Below are positions 32,641-43,300 of a stretch of 64,000 bases of DNA, one piece after another. The translations under genes and the position numbers were made by a program. The notes below the pieces were generated by a model. That model saw nothing but the letters and a program-made list of their open reading frames with translations. It ran no database searches and was not told where the DNA came from. Position 1 is the first letter of the stretch, and the number at the start of each line of letters is the position of its first letter. The stretch is from Beta vulgaris subsp. vulgaris (taxonomy: Eukaryota; Streptophyta; Magnoliopsida; Caryophyllales; Amaranthaceae), in contig NC_079207.1 of assembly GCF_026745355.1 (NCBI RefSeq), positions 37,285,421-37,349,420 of the forward strand, given 5' to 3'.

Positions 32641-32699
32641 TTCCTACTGATCACTTGAGAAGTGGCCGGTTGAAGGATTTTTGTACAGAGTTTCATTCA

Positions 32700-34810
32700 T
32701 TACTCGAACCATTTGTCCTAGCCTTCATACTTAGCTTCTAGGGGATCAAGGGGCAACCGGCCTGTCTTCTTATATTCAATAATAGGGCTCATCCATTCAT
32801 CTTCTCGGCTAAGAAACAAGACTTCCTTGGCATCAATGCTCTTGGCCGCCTTGACCTCCCAGAACACGGTTCTAGGCACATCTCCCTCAGTTGAACTGGC
32901 TAGCTTGGAGAGGGCATCAGCTTGATGGTTTTCAGATCTTGGCACTTGATCTAGGACGAATCGTTTCAAAGACTTAACCTCCTCTTTTATCAGGGTCATA
33001 TACTTACTCATAGACGCCTCCTTGCATTCAAAGTCTCCGTTTACTTGGCTGACCACCAGCAGGGAATCAGTTTTTACTTCAATTCCAGAGCTCCTCGCTT
33101 GCACATTCTGATGCCGGCTAAGAGGCTTCATACTCTGCTTCATTGTTTGAAGCCTGGAATTGGAACTTCATAGCATACTCAAACTTGTCCCCTTCTGGTG
33201 ACTGAAAGATGATCCCGGCTCCACATCCATTAGTAGTGGATGATCCGTCTACCATTAGGGTCCAATGCCTCTTTCTCTCTGTAGGGTCCTGGACGTTCTC
33301 TACTGTAGGCCGGGTGAGCTCCACAATAAAGTCCGCCAAAGCTAGCCCCTTAATTTCTTTTCTGGGCTCGAACGTCAGATGAAACATATTGAGCTCTATG
33401 GCCCACTTCAACTTTCGTCCGGATGCGTCCATCTTATGCAACACTTGCCTTAACGGCTGATCAGTATAGACTAGAATACTGTGAGCAAGGAAATAGGGTC
33501 TCAACTTTCGGCTGACCATTAGCAGCGTCAGGCCGAACTTCTCTATTGATGAATACCTGCCTTCTGCGTCCTTTAGCACATGGCTAACAAAATAAACGGG
33601 TATTTGTACTAAGTCTCTCTTAGCTAGGAGAACAACACTTACCACGAATAGGGACACGACCAGGTTATAAACATACAACTTTTCCCCTTTGGCTGGGCTG
33701 ATAAGCCTAGGTAACTGCCGAAGATGGTCTTTAACCTGCTGAAGTGCTTTCTCAGCTTCCTCTGTCCATTCAAACTTTGCATTCTTTTTTATGGTCGCAA
33801 AGAAGTGACGACACTTGTCGCCTGATTTTGATAAAAACCGTCCAAGAGCGGCCAGACATCCCGTCAAACGCTGGACCTCTTTGATCTTGGATGGAGAGGT
33901 CATATTCAGAATTGCTTGAATTTTGTCAGGGTTGGCCTCAATCCCTTGTTGATCGACCAAAAACCCTAGAAACTTCCCGGCCACCACGCCGAACACGCAT
34001 TTCTGCGGATTAAGTTTTAACTTGTACTTTCTCAAGGTGATGAAGGTTTCTCTTAAATCTTCCAAGTGATCCTTTTCCTCTCGGCTTTTGACGATCATAT
34101 CGTCAATATAAGCCTCCATATTTTTCCCTAGCTGTGGCTGAAAGACAGTATTGATGAGCCTCTGAAATGTGGCCGGCGCATTCCTCCGGCCGAAGGGCAT
34201 CCGAAGCCAGCCATATAGCCCTTTTTCAGTAATGAAAGAGGTTTTATCCTGATCATCCGGCCACATAGGAATTTGGTTAAAGCCTGAGTAGGTGTCCATG
34301 AAATTAAGCAGTGCATGCCCTGCTGTGGAGTCAACCAGCCGATCAATCTTGGGCAGCGGGAAGCTGTCCTTGGGACAAGCCTTGTTCAAATCTGTGTAAT
34401 CAACACACATCCTCCAAGTACCATTCGGCTTGGGAACCATACATATTGGCCACCCAATCCGGGTAATAGGTTTCGCGGATGAATTTGGATTGGAGCAGCT
34501 TCCGAACCTCCTTATCAACTGCTTGGTTTCTGGCCGGCCCCATATGCCTTTTCTTTTGCCGGACTGGCTTTTGCCCCGGCTCAATGTTCAACTTATGCAT
34601 TGCCACTTTGGGATCTATTCCCGGCATTTCTTCCATATAAGCAAAAACATCTTCAAACTCTCGCAGCAACGCAACCAAGGCGTCCTTGGTTTCAGAACCT
34701 AGGACGAACCCAATCTTCAATGTCCTCTCCGGACGTTCTGGATTTAAGCAGATTTCCACTGGGCTCTCTACTGGCTCTGGACGCTCTAGTCCCAAGCTCA
34801 TGATAGCCAT
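32700..34810 (-). pseudogene. Tat element reverse transcriptase and two RNase H domains
   Basis: The longest open part (34584-33118, 488 codons) has PICMVPKPNGTWRMCVDYTD, NFMDTYSGFNQIPM and LYGWLRMPFG, then AYIDDMIVKS, the active site with two Asp. KCVFGVVAGKFLGFLV and the first, degenerate RNase H (VYTDQPLRQVLHKMDASGRK) follow. A second RNase H of archaeal type begins HWTLMVDGSSTTNGCGAGII and SNNEAEYEA and continues after a frame break in 33143-32718 (TDSLLVVSQVNGDFECK). The dual RNase H is diagnostic of the Tat lineage. The upstream part (34810-34400) is the protease-RT linker ending KRHMGPARNQAVDKEVRKLL. Frameshifts at about 34540 and 33130 inactivate it. Confidence 0.88.
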
Positions 34811-35111
34811 AACTTCATCGATGGATATCTTCTCTTCTTATAGCTAAGCATTCCTTTTCTTGCTAGGTAAGAGCATGGACGGCTTGCCCTCTTGGAGGGG
34901 CTTTGCCTGTGCCTTCTCTACCTCATGCTTCAACTCACTTATATGGCTTTTCAGTTTCTCGGCCAGCTCATCTTCCATGGCCTTTGGCCGTTCTGATCTC
35001 TCCTTCCATGATGATTTTTAAAGTAGTAAGATAGCATTCTCTTCGCTGCTGGTCTCATACAACGACCCAATTTTTCCACTATCACACTCAAATTTATGAG
35101 CATCAGATGAG

Positions 35112-35432
35112 TCACAATGCAGCTTTGATATGATTTAAGGTAGGTCGTCCGAGGATGACATTGTATGCTGTCAGATCTCGTACTACCAGGAACTTCATGA
35201 AGAGTGTTCTTGCAGCTTCTTTGTCTCCAACTCTGACTGGTAGGGTAAGAGTCCCCATAGGATGAATTACCCCTCCGCCGAAACCAATGATAGGATGACT
35301 AACAGGAACCAAATCATTTTCATCAAACTTTAATCTTGAAAGACAATAATCTGCGTTGATGATGTCGGTAGAACTTCCAGTATCAATCAGGATCCGTCTT
35401 ACCCTGAGATTAGCAATCTTCATCTCCACCAC
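35112..35432 (-). pseudogene. Tat element aspartic protease
   Basis: The frame has VRRILIDTGSSTDIINADYC with the active-site DTGSS, then IGFGGGVIHPMGTLTLPV and YNVILGRPTLNHIKA, the three conserved blocks of gypsy proteases. It cleaves the polyprotein in an active element. The frame downstream to the reverse transcriptase (35110-34811) is broken by stops. Confidence 0.85.
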
Positions 35433-35474
35433 CAGCGGGTCGTCATGAGGTGCTCTTATTTTTCCTGGATCCTG

Positions 35475-37105
35475 CTAACTGACCACTATCTTGGGGAAAG
35501 GATCAGCCTCAGCCTGATTGGTGAGCATGACCTGGCTGAGTTCCCTCAGATAATTTTTATGGCCGCGAGTTGTAGGATCTCCGGCTGCGAATCCCCCTGA
35601 AATTACCATTACCACGTCTTCATCAGTACTTTCGTCATCTTTCCTTCTTCCCTGACGATTATCTTTTTTCTGGAATTTCCTTCTTGACGGGAGTAGATAA
35701 GAGTTCATTTTCCCTTTCGGGCCAAATCCTCCAATGCTCTCTTGAGATGCTTGCACTCATTCGTCTCACGACCACAGTCTTTGTGGAAATGACAGTACTT
35801 ACTTTTTGTCCTATTTCTGTAGGGCGTTTTCATCTCTGCCGGCGCTTTCAATTCATGTTGATCTTTGATTTCCATGAGAATGGAATACTGATCTTTGTTG
35901 AAATCTATGGGCCCAACTGAGGCTGCCGGCTCAGATCTCTTGCTCCTCTTGGACGAGGTGGTCATTGTAGTCATCGCCCAAGTTTCAGCTTTCTTGGGGA
36001 GACTCTTTTTTGGCTGGATTGCCTCTTAAGTTTTCTTCGCCTCTGGCTGTTTGGCTTCTGCACAGACTTTCGTGGCATGGATGAATGCTTCGGCTTCCTT
36101 CAGAGCCTCTGTTAAAGTTGTTATCTTCTTCTTCACTAAATCAAACTTAAAGCTGCCAGGTCTTAGACCTCGGATGAAGGCGTCAAACGCCACTCCAGCA
36201 TTCAGATCCTAGATCTGCAATGCTTCCAAATTGAACCGCTTCACACAACTCCTTAAGGCTTCTTTAGGCCCTTGAACCACCTTTCTTAAATGCATACTTG
36301 TCTTCTGCTCTTGATGGTTGCCACAAAATGGTTGGTGAACAAGATACTAAGCTCAGTGAAATTATTCACCGATTTAGGAGGTAAATTGTTGAACCACTTC
36401 TGCGCCACTCCCTTCAATGTGGCCGGAAAGTTCTTACACCATGTAGCGTCATCAACACCCTGGACGTACATCTAGTGTTTGTAGGCTGACAAATGATCGT
36501 CTGGATCTGTGGTACCATCAAAAGGCTTGATCGTCGGGAGCATAACCTTTGGGAAAGGAGGAGACTCCATGATTCTGACCGAAAAGGGAGTCGGCCAATT
36601 AATCTGGAGTGCCCCCGCATGTCCCTCAGTGGGTATGTGCTCCCGGCGGTACTCCTTCAATACTGGGTTTGAAGAGGTATTGGCGACGGCCTGATGCCTG
36701 TACAACATAGGTTGCACCACTGTTTTTTCTTACCTTGGCTGAATAGCCGAAGGTCCATGACCTCTTCCTGCTGTCTTAGATGGAACTCTCAAAGAAGGAT
36801 CCTTCATGTAAGGAGTAGAACCTGAGGCTGAACGCTGAAACGCAGCAGCCTTCTTGGCCTCCAGATACTCCTTAGCATCTGTCTCCATTATGTGACCAGT
36901 GGGGGGGAATGTTGTCCCCTGGACAGACTACCAGCTTCCAGTCCATCTTCCTCCTTGGCTCGCTGACAGCTGGCTGCTTTCCCTTAGAAGGTGGCCTAGA
37001 GAACTCTGGTCGTGGTGGCCGGCTGGTCCTTGGACGACCTTCTTGAGACTTTCCCTTGAGCGACTCAGCAGCCTCTCTTACTGGGCTTATCTGAAAGAAC
37101 AGCAT
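35475..37105 (-). pseudogene. Tat element gag
   Basis: The N-terminal part (37105-36872) is basic and proline-rich. The capsid region has FPKVMLPTIKPFDGTTDPDD, HLSAYKH, and in another frame ATWCKNFPATLKGVAQKWFN with NNFTELSILFTNHFV. A zinc-knuckle-like KYCHFHKDCGRETNECKHLK lies near 35790, followed by RREDEST-type acidic sequence and VVMVISGGFA. Several frame breaks (near 36870, 36470 and 36000) show decay. Gag would form the particle that carries the RNA. Confidence 0.8.
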
Positions 37106-37109
37106 GTTG

Positions 37110-37435
37110 TTCTTAATTTATACTGTTTGAAATGACTGATGTACCTTGATGTCACCAGCATCTGATTGGCTAAGCAATTACATGGTGACACGTGGCAGGT
37201 ATTGATTGGTCATCACACCTCACCTTTATGAAGGAGTATAAGATGCTTTAGCTGGGCCTAAGTACAGGTTTGGGCCATAAGAGTGGTTTTAGTACATTTT
37301 TTTCCTCAGAAAAGTGTACTTTAGCCCACATAATTTCCTGACCCATGTACTTTACCTTCATAAGCTTGCGCCACATGTAATGCTAAGATGAAGCCACATG
37401 TCATCTTGGTAGCCCTTGATTTTTAGGCTACAACA
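37110..37435 (-). repeat. 5' LTR of the Tat element, R-U5 and primer-binding site deleted
   Basis: From TGTTGTAGCC at 37435 the sequence follows the 3' LTR with few changes up to the TATA box (CAGTATAAAT at about 37119-37128). It then jumps to TTAAGAACAACATG, and TTAAGAAC matches the 3' LTR only near its far end (26571-26578). About 240 bp of LTR and the expected primer-binding site and leader are missing. Confidence 0.85.
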
Positions 37436-37440
37436 ATTTC

Positions 37441-38790
37441 TATTTTAATCGCTAAAAGATTATGTCCGGCAATACTAGGTTATCATTGTCATATTTGAAT
37501 CTCTAAGAGACCCTTAATTGGATTCTAACATGATGCAAATTCATCTGATCTGCATAGACAATGAACTCTGTCCAATGAAAATATATACCTAAAAGCACCT
37601 ATAATGTTCAATAAGTACTCATACAATAACTAAACAAACATAATATGCCCGTTCAAAGCGGGAAAAAAAATAATATTTCTGGTTTTCTTTCTTTTTGGTG
37701 GATAATCCGTTTACTAATAGTCAATTGCACAAAAAAAAGAGATAGAGAGAGACAAAATGAAATAAATTCAGCCCTAGATTTGTTCAACACTTCTGTATAT
37801 TAAAATTCTGATTTTTCGCACATTACAATAAATCAAGGCATTCAAACCTTGTTGATTGATGTAGATTTAGCTGAAACAATATAAAAAAGACCACAACAAT
37901 TTCATATTTTTTTGCTTCAATTTCAGAAGCAAATAAAAAACCTAAAGTTGGATTAGAAGACAACCTTAATTCCAAATCAAGCCCTAAAACAGCAAATGGA
38001 AGAGGGGTGAAACTAGAGGACTTGAGAGTACAGTGGATAGGAACAAAAAAAACTCTAAAAGTTCAGGAAAATAGAAGGAAAACAAATTAATTAATTTAAT
38101 CTTGGAAGAACTTTGCTGTTTATTATCCATCAACATAAAAAAAATACAAGCAATCAAGAAATTCGTGCAGAAAGAAGCAAAAATCGAAAAGCCCTAATTC
38201 GATTTCTAGGGTTCGAGTTTTCGAACCAAATTAACCAGAAATCGGAAAAAAAAAATTCGAGCCACTTACTTGTTTTAGTGAAGAATGGGGAAAAATCTGA
38301 TTGCAAGAATAATTTATTCAAAGCTCTTGCAGCAAAAGAACAAGACCACTAAAATCAGAAAAAAGAAAGATAGCAAGACTTGCATAAAACAACATCAGCT
38401 CCATATTTAAAGCAAAAATAATGAAGTAATTAAAAGGAGAAAAAAATTCAAAACTTCAGCAAATGAAATGAACTAGAGAGTGAGAAAACGCGGCGACAGA
38501 ACTGAAAACCTTAACTCGCAAACAAATAAAATGTTAGCTTTGGTGATGCGTTTTATTGGCGATGGTGTTGGTGGCCGGTGGCCGTTGGCGTTGGTGGCCG
38601 GTGGCCGTTGGCGTTGGTGGCTGGTGCCCGTTGGCGTTGGTGTGCAAAGAGAAGGCAAGAGGGAGAGAGAGAGAAACCCTAATTTATTTTCCTAGGCTTG
38701 TTCTTCGTGAGAGGAGAGAGAGAGGGGGAATGTGAGGCTGAGAAAATATGAGAGATAGGGGTTGGGCAGGTTATGTGCAAAAGCGATTTG
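37441..38790. other. right interior of the Pack-CACTA-like element
   Basis: No exon was recognised on either strand. A minisatellite of GGTGGCCGGTGGCCGTTGGC type with units of about 24 bp lies at 38565-38645, followed by GAGA runs (38660-38740). This compares with the GC-rich interiors near the ends of CACTA elements 1 and 2. Confidence 0.5.
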
Positions 38791-38799
38791 ACAAAAGAC

Positions 38800-38985
38800 A
38801 CTTCACAAATGCTCGGGTTGACTAACCGGAGCACTAATTCACAAATGCTCGGGTTGATTAGTCAACCAGAGCATTTGCCATTAAATGCTATGGTTGACTA
38901 ATTAACCCGTAAAAAAATTCACAAATGCTCGGGTTGATTAGTCAACCAGAGCATTTGATAAGTAGCAAAAGTAGTTTTTTCCACT
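38800..38985. repeat. right subterminal repeats and terminus of the Pack-CACTA-like element
   Basis: Several copies of ACAAATGCTCGGGTTGA occur with the complements TCAACCAGAGCATTTG and TTAACCCG. They are followed by GTAGTTTTTTCCACTAGT, the complement of a CACTA terminus. Confidence 0.7.
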
Positions 38986-38999
38986 AGTACGTAGCACAA

Positions 39000-41640
39000 G
39001 GAGATGAAACTGACAACTTTGGTGAAGAAAATGTCACTAACATTACAGAAGCAGAGTTTTCCAACCTATTGAAGCTTATTTCTGCTCAGCAAACAGAAGC
39101 TCCTCCCATTGATGCAAATATGGCAGGTGTGCGCCTTATCACCTGTGCTACATCCAAATGGATAATTGACAATGGGGCAATTGATCACATTTGTACATAT
39201 CTGGCTTTGTTTAGTTCATATAAGAAGTTTACAAAGCTGCCTAATACTATTAACATAATAGATGGGAAGCAAGTAGTTGTTGACCACATTGGCACCGTTG
39301 ATTTTCGCAATGGTATTACATTAGAAAATGTATTACAGGTACCAGTATTGAAGTTTAATTGAGTTGCTAGATGAGCATCCTACTGACCATCAATGTCAAC
39401 TTGACAACTCAGCTGATTCAGCTCTACTTGCTGAGTCTACAGATGCCATGTTGTGGCACCTCAGGTTAGGGCATCTTCCCTTTAATAAATTGCACCTTAT
39501 CAATCCTAGTATCATCAATCATGTCGTCTATGACACTACATGTCAAATTTTCCCTAAAGCTAAAAAAACAAGGTTGTCTTTCCATGCTAGTTCTACTGTC
39601 ACAACTAGTTGTTTTAAGTTAGTCCATGTAGATATTTGGGGTCCTTATAAAACTAAGACTCATGATGGATATACTTGGTTTCTTACTATTGTTGATGGTT
39701 TCTTAAGAAACACATGGACTTTATTGATGAAGAATAAAAGTAATGCAGATGGCATTCTTAAAATCATTTCTAAAATGGTGCAAACACAATATAACACTTG
39801 TGTTGAATGTTTTAGAACACATAATGCCAAGGAATTTTGTAAAGGAGATATATTGGATTTGTTTCATTCAAATGGTATTAAACATTAAAAGACATGTGCA
39901 GATAGCCCTCAACAGAATGCAGTAGTAGAAAGAAAACACTGGCACTTATTGGAAACAACTAGAGCATTGCGTTTCCAAAATAGAGTGCCATTGAGATTTC
40001 GGGGTGAGTGTTTGATGTTTGCTACACACCTTATCAATAAGATGCCTTTGAATTTTATAGGTTTTCACTCTCCGTATGAAAAGTTAAATGGGAATAAATC
40101 TAATCTTGGACACTTAAAGAGTTTTGGCTGCTTATGTTCCATTTCTACTCTAAAGGCATATAGAACCAAATTTGATTCAAGAGCACAATTTTGTGTACTT
40201 CTTTGCTATTCCCCTGGTCAGAAAACATACAAGGTTCTCTGTCAATACTGGTAAAATTATTATCACAAGAGATATCATCTTTCATGAACATCATCTTCCT
40301 TTCCCCTATTCTACTTCTTTACCTAAACCATCTTCTCCCATGCATGTATCTACTTGTCAATACACCATTTAACATGGAATGTGATTTTCACATTCCAGAG
40401 CCACTTAGTTTTCCTAGTGACTCTTCCACTACTCCTACTCCCTCTTCACCTTCTTTGTCTTCACCTCCTAGTCTCACAAACACATCTTCTAGCTCCACAA
40501 ACACATCCTATCCTGGCAGATGCACCATCAGCTTCTTCTATAACCCACATCTTAAATGCTCCTATACCTCCTTTTGTTACCAGACAATCCACCAGAGTTA
40601 AGACCAAACGAGCTTACTTGGATTCATATGTGTGTCTTGCTGACAATGTATCTGATCATTAGTATAATGGTGTTCAATTTCACCAATTGCCCTCTCCCTT
40701 ACAAGCCTTTATTAACGACACTACTGAGATAACTGAACCATTCAACTACTAGGAAGCATCACATCATTCAGGATGGTTTGAGGCTACGAAAAAGGAGTTG
40801 GATGCTTTAGATGTTAATCATACACGGGACATGGTGGCTTTGTCGAAAGATAAAAAGGTTATAGGGTGCAAAAAATAGGTTTATAAGGTGAAGTTGAAGG
40901 TAGATGGCTTAATAGAGAGACTCAAAGCTAGGCTAGTGGCCAAAGGGTATACACATATATATGGTTTAGACTACAAAGAAACCTTCTTTGCAGTGGTGAA
41001 GATGAAAACTATAAGGTGCATGTTGTCTATTGATGCTTGTCAACATTAACCCTTTCATCATCTAGACATAAATAATGTCTTTTTACAAGGCAACCTTCTT
41101 GAAGAAGTGCGTATGAAAGAACCAGAGGGCATTCATAACCTAGGCAAGCTTGTTTGCAAACTCAACAAGTCTTTTATATGGGCTTAAGCAAGCCTCAAGG
41201 CAGTAGTTTGCTAGGCTTCATGGAAGTTCGATCAACAAGGCTACCAACAATCAAGAAATGATTATTTATTGCTTTTTAAAAAGACGGATTCATACATCAT
41301 TGTGGCAACAATTTATGTGGATGACATAATACTCACAGGCTCGGATGAAAATGAAATTTTGAGGCTTAAACAACATTTACATGATACTTTTATTATCAAG
41401 GACCTGGGAATGTTTAACTACTTTCTAGCCATTGAAATTACTCACACATCTGCTGGTATTATTATCTCTCAGAAGAAATTTAGCAAAGAATTACTTGCTG
41501 AGTGTGGCTTTGATGTGTCAAAGATTGCTAAAACATCTCTCATGTCTTCTCTGAAGCTTACCTCAAATTCAGGTGCTTTGTATTCTAATATTGAACACTC
41601 TAGAATTCTAGTTGGGAAACTCAATATTAGATTTGAACCC
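39000..41640 (+). pseudogene. Ty1-copia gag-pol remnant (protease, integrase, reverse transcriptase)
   Basis: The plus strand shows protease as KWIIDNGAIDHIC (Gly in place of the usual Ser), then LWHLRLGHLPFNKL of the pre-integrase domain. The integrase has LVHVDIWGPYKTKTHDGYTW, FLTIVDGF and SPQQNAVVERKHWHLL (catalytic Glu). Reverse transcriptase pieces follow: RLKARLVAKGYTH, HLDINNVFLQGNL and TIYVDDIILTGSDENE with the YVDD active site. It breaks at about 41640 after KTSLMSSLKL, so RNase H and the 3' LTR are missing. gag is missing at the left. At least six stops or frame changes show it is long dead. The motifs fit the Ale/Retrofit-like or a related copia lineage, which I cannot settle. Confidence 0.82.
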
Positions 41641-41765
41641 CCTATGAATAATCAAATACCTTGAGCCAACCACATGGGTTTTATTTATGGCTCATTTTGC
41701 TAATTATCATTTTAATGAATAGTTTTTCCATTTTTGGGGGGAGAAAAAAATATGATGGGAAAAAA
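41641..41765. other. short junction between two copia fragments
   Basis: The sequence contains TTTTGGGGGGAGA (41735-41747), which resembles a polypurine tract, but no LTR follows. Nothing else is seen. Confidence 0.35.
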
Positions 41766-42240
41766 AATTAGTTGGTATGAATTATCACTATGTCATCTTG
41801 ATCCTCGTACTAAGCCATATGAAATAGAATTTCAAAAGATAATTCATTTATATGTTTTAGCAAATCAATTCCCAGACGCTACTACTGACCAAAAAGAGTG
41901 ACTAAGTCATATATACCAGGTGTAAATGCTCCAGTAAAAATTGAGAACCCTGAAGGACAAACCAAAGTTGCTAATGAGTCCAAAGCATGCCAATAACGTG
42001 GTAGACCAATCAGTTCCAAATACAAGAATCCTCGAAAAAGGAAACGATCAATACTTAAGGCATGCCTGAATAAGAAATTCAAGTACCTGATAATGAAAGA
42101 TTTCAACAAATTATATTATTTGGGATTACATGGAACCAAAATACAATCGATGTCGATGATGTTATTGCATGCAATGTAGCATTAGTTGTTATAAATGAGA
42201 ATAAGGATCATGAACTAAAGTCTATTCAAGAATGTAGAAA
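41766..42240 (+). pseudogene. second Ty1-copia fragment (integrase-reverse transcriptase linker)
   Basis: In mixed frames the plus strand reads CHLDPRTKPYEIEFQKIIHL, NQFPDATTDQKE, KIENPEGQT, RGRPISS.YKNPRKRK, and later NTIDVDDVIACNVALVV with LKSIQECRKSYD. This is the spacer between integrase and reverse transcriptase in a common plant copia family, with the RGRPxGSKDKNPRKRK signature. It belongs to a different family from the remnant directly before it. It ends where the C48 protease relic begins. Confidence 0.7.
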
Positions 42241-42439
42241 AAGTTATGATTTGAGGATGTTGTTCGTGTTTGTTCGATTTGTCCGGAGAGTACTATACGT
42301 GGATGTGAATACATTGAAGAATGCAATGAATTACATTCATTGTGCTTTGACTCGATCCGTCCTTGATGGTGCTAGTATCATCTTCGCGCTAATCTTCCAA
42401 GAGTAATATTCTATCTTATAGTTGTACAAATGTTGATTG

Positions 42440-43300
42440 TTGCATGGTATGTTGATTTAATAGTAACTTTTGTTATTAAATCTTGCCATAGTCGTCATTG
42501 GATGCTCCTTGTCATATGTCCTACGCTCGGGATAATTTATGTCTTTGATTCCCCTAGCATACACAAGGAGCGGATGTGAAAGATTAAATCGGCTATGATA
42601 TCGTAGTTTGATAGATTTGATATAATCTAAATGGATTGAAATTGTAATATAAAGCAAATAAAGTGTAAATCATTCGATGTTCTGTTATGTAGCGCTTTTA
42701 GGAGGTTTCGGATGAGCGACAACAAAGTTCGTCGGGACAAGCTTCTTTGGAAGCGTGCTGAGGTATAATAGACTTATTTTATTCAAATAAAAGCCTATGT
42801 TACTCTCATTATACGATAAATTTTCTCATTTTCTTAATACTATTGATAAAGTGTCGCTCTTGCCGCTGCACAAGTAACTGCTCTTGTCTCCGTGTCCGCC
42901 GTTCTCTTATCCGCTTGAATAAGCTCACTCTTGGTTAGCTATGAACAAGGAGTGAAGAATGGCTAAGGCCAATCATTTCTTTAGTTCCATACTCTATCAA
43001 GTTTGAAAGTAAACTACCCACAACAACAAGGGGGCGAGAAGTGCGGTTTTTTTGTCATGCGTAACTTTTTTACGTACTCACTTTATATTCTGGTTCGAAG
43101 GATTTCGATGACGTATGTTTTTGTTCACTTACAATTCATTTCATATATTATTTAACTATTTCAGGCTAGCTAACTTTGGTCAATTCTTTTCAGGTTTATC
43201 GTTCCTTTACCTACTATCCTTATACAGAAGATCAAATAATGAGGTGAAAATAAGTGGGCAAGATACTTTATTGATAATTGCATTGCGTAGGTTAGTTTAT
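42440..43300 (+). pseudogene. second Ulp1/C48 protease relic of transposon type
   Basis: Pieces in order are SRHWMLLVICPTLGIIYVFD at about 42490-42555 (catalytic His in HW, Asp in FDSP), FRRFRMSDNKVRRDKLLW near 42700-42755, and YPYTEDQI with KWARYFIDNCI near 43220-43290. The His and Asp motifs and the C-terminal YTEDQI...W..YF block are common in the Ulp1-like genes of plant CACTA and Mutator-like elements. The Cys-containing exon was not found, and the frames are broken. The copy at 13419-14217 is of another subfamily. Confidence 0.6.

Larger units (their letters stand above)
26516..37440 (-). mobile_element. Tat-lineage Ty3-gypsy retrotransposon with antisense ORF, 10.9 kb, flanked by ATTTC
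   Basis: The element proper is 26521-37435, with identical 5-bp duplications ATTTC at 26516-26520 and 37436-37440. On the minus strand the order is 5' LTR (right, damaged), gag, protease, reverse transcriptase, RNase H, a second RNase H, integrase, then a gene on the opposite strand, polypurine tract and 3' LTR (left). The double RNase H and the antisense ORF between integrase and 3' LTR define the Tat lineage (Grande, RIRE2, Retand relatives). All coding parts have stops or frameshifts, and the 5' LTR lacks its R-U5 part, so this copy cannot move on its own. Confidence 0.92.
21922..38989. mobile_element. Pack-CACTA-like element (about 6.1 kb) with gene fragments, split by a 10.9-kb gypsy element
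   Basis: The left end GTAGAAAAAAAC and the complement of the right end (ACTAGTGGAAAAAACTAC) fit the CACTA terminus CACTAGTRGAAAAAA, but the outermost bases have decayed on both sides and no 3-bp duplication remains. Both sides have subterminal inverted units: AAATGCTCCGATTTT with AAAACCGGAGCATTT on the left (21947-22103), and AAATGCTCGGGTTGATTAGT with its complement on the right (38810-38958). Between them are exons from two host genes and no transposase. Removing the gypsy element (26521-37435 plus one 5-bp duplication) leaves about 6.1 kb. The element could also be two half elements joined by rearrangement, since the flanking DNA differs on the two sides. Confidence 0.6.

Noticed and set aside
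34430..34803. Plus-strand frames over the Tat reverse transcriptase
   Set aside because: They are complements of the pol frame and contain no domain of their own.
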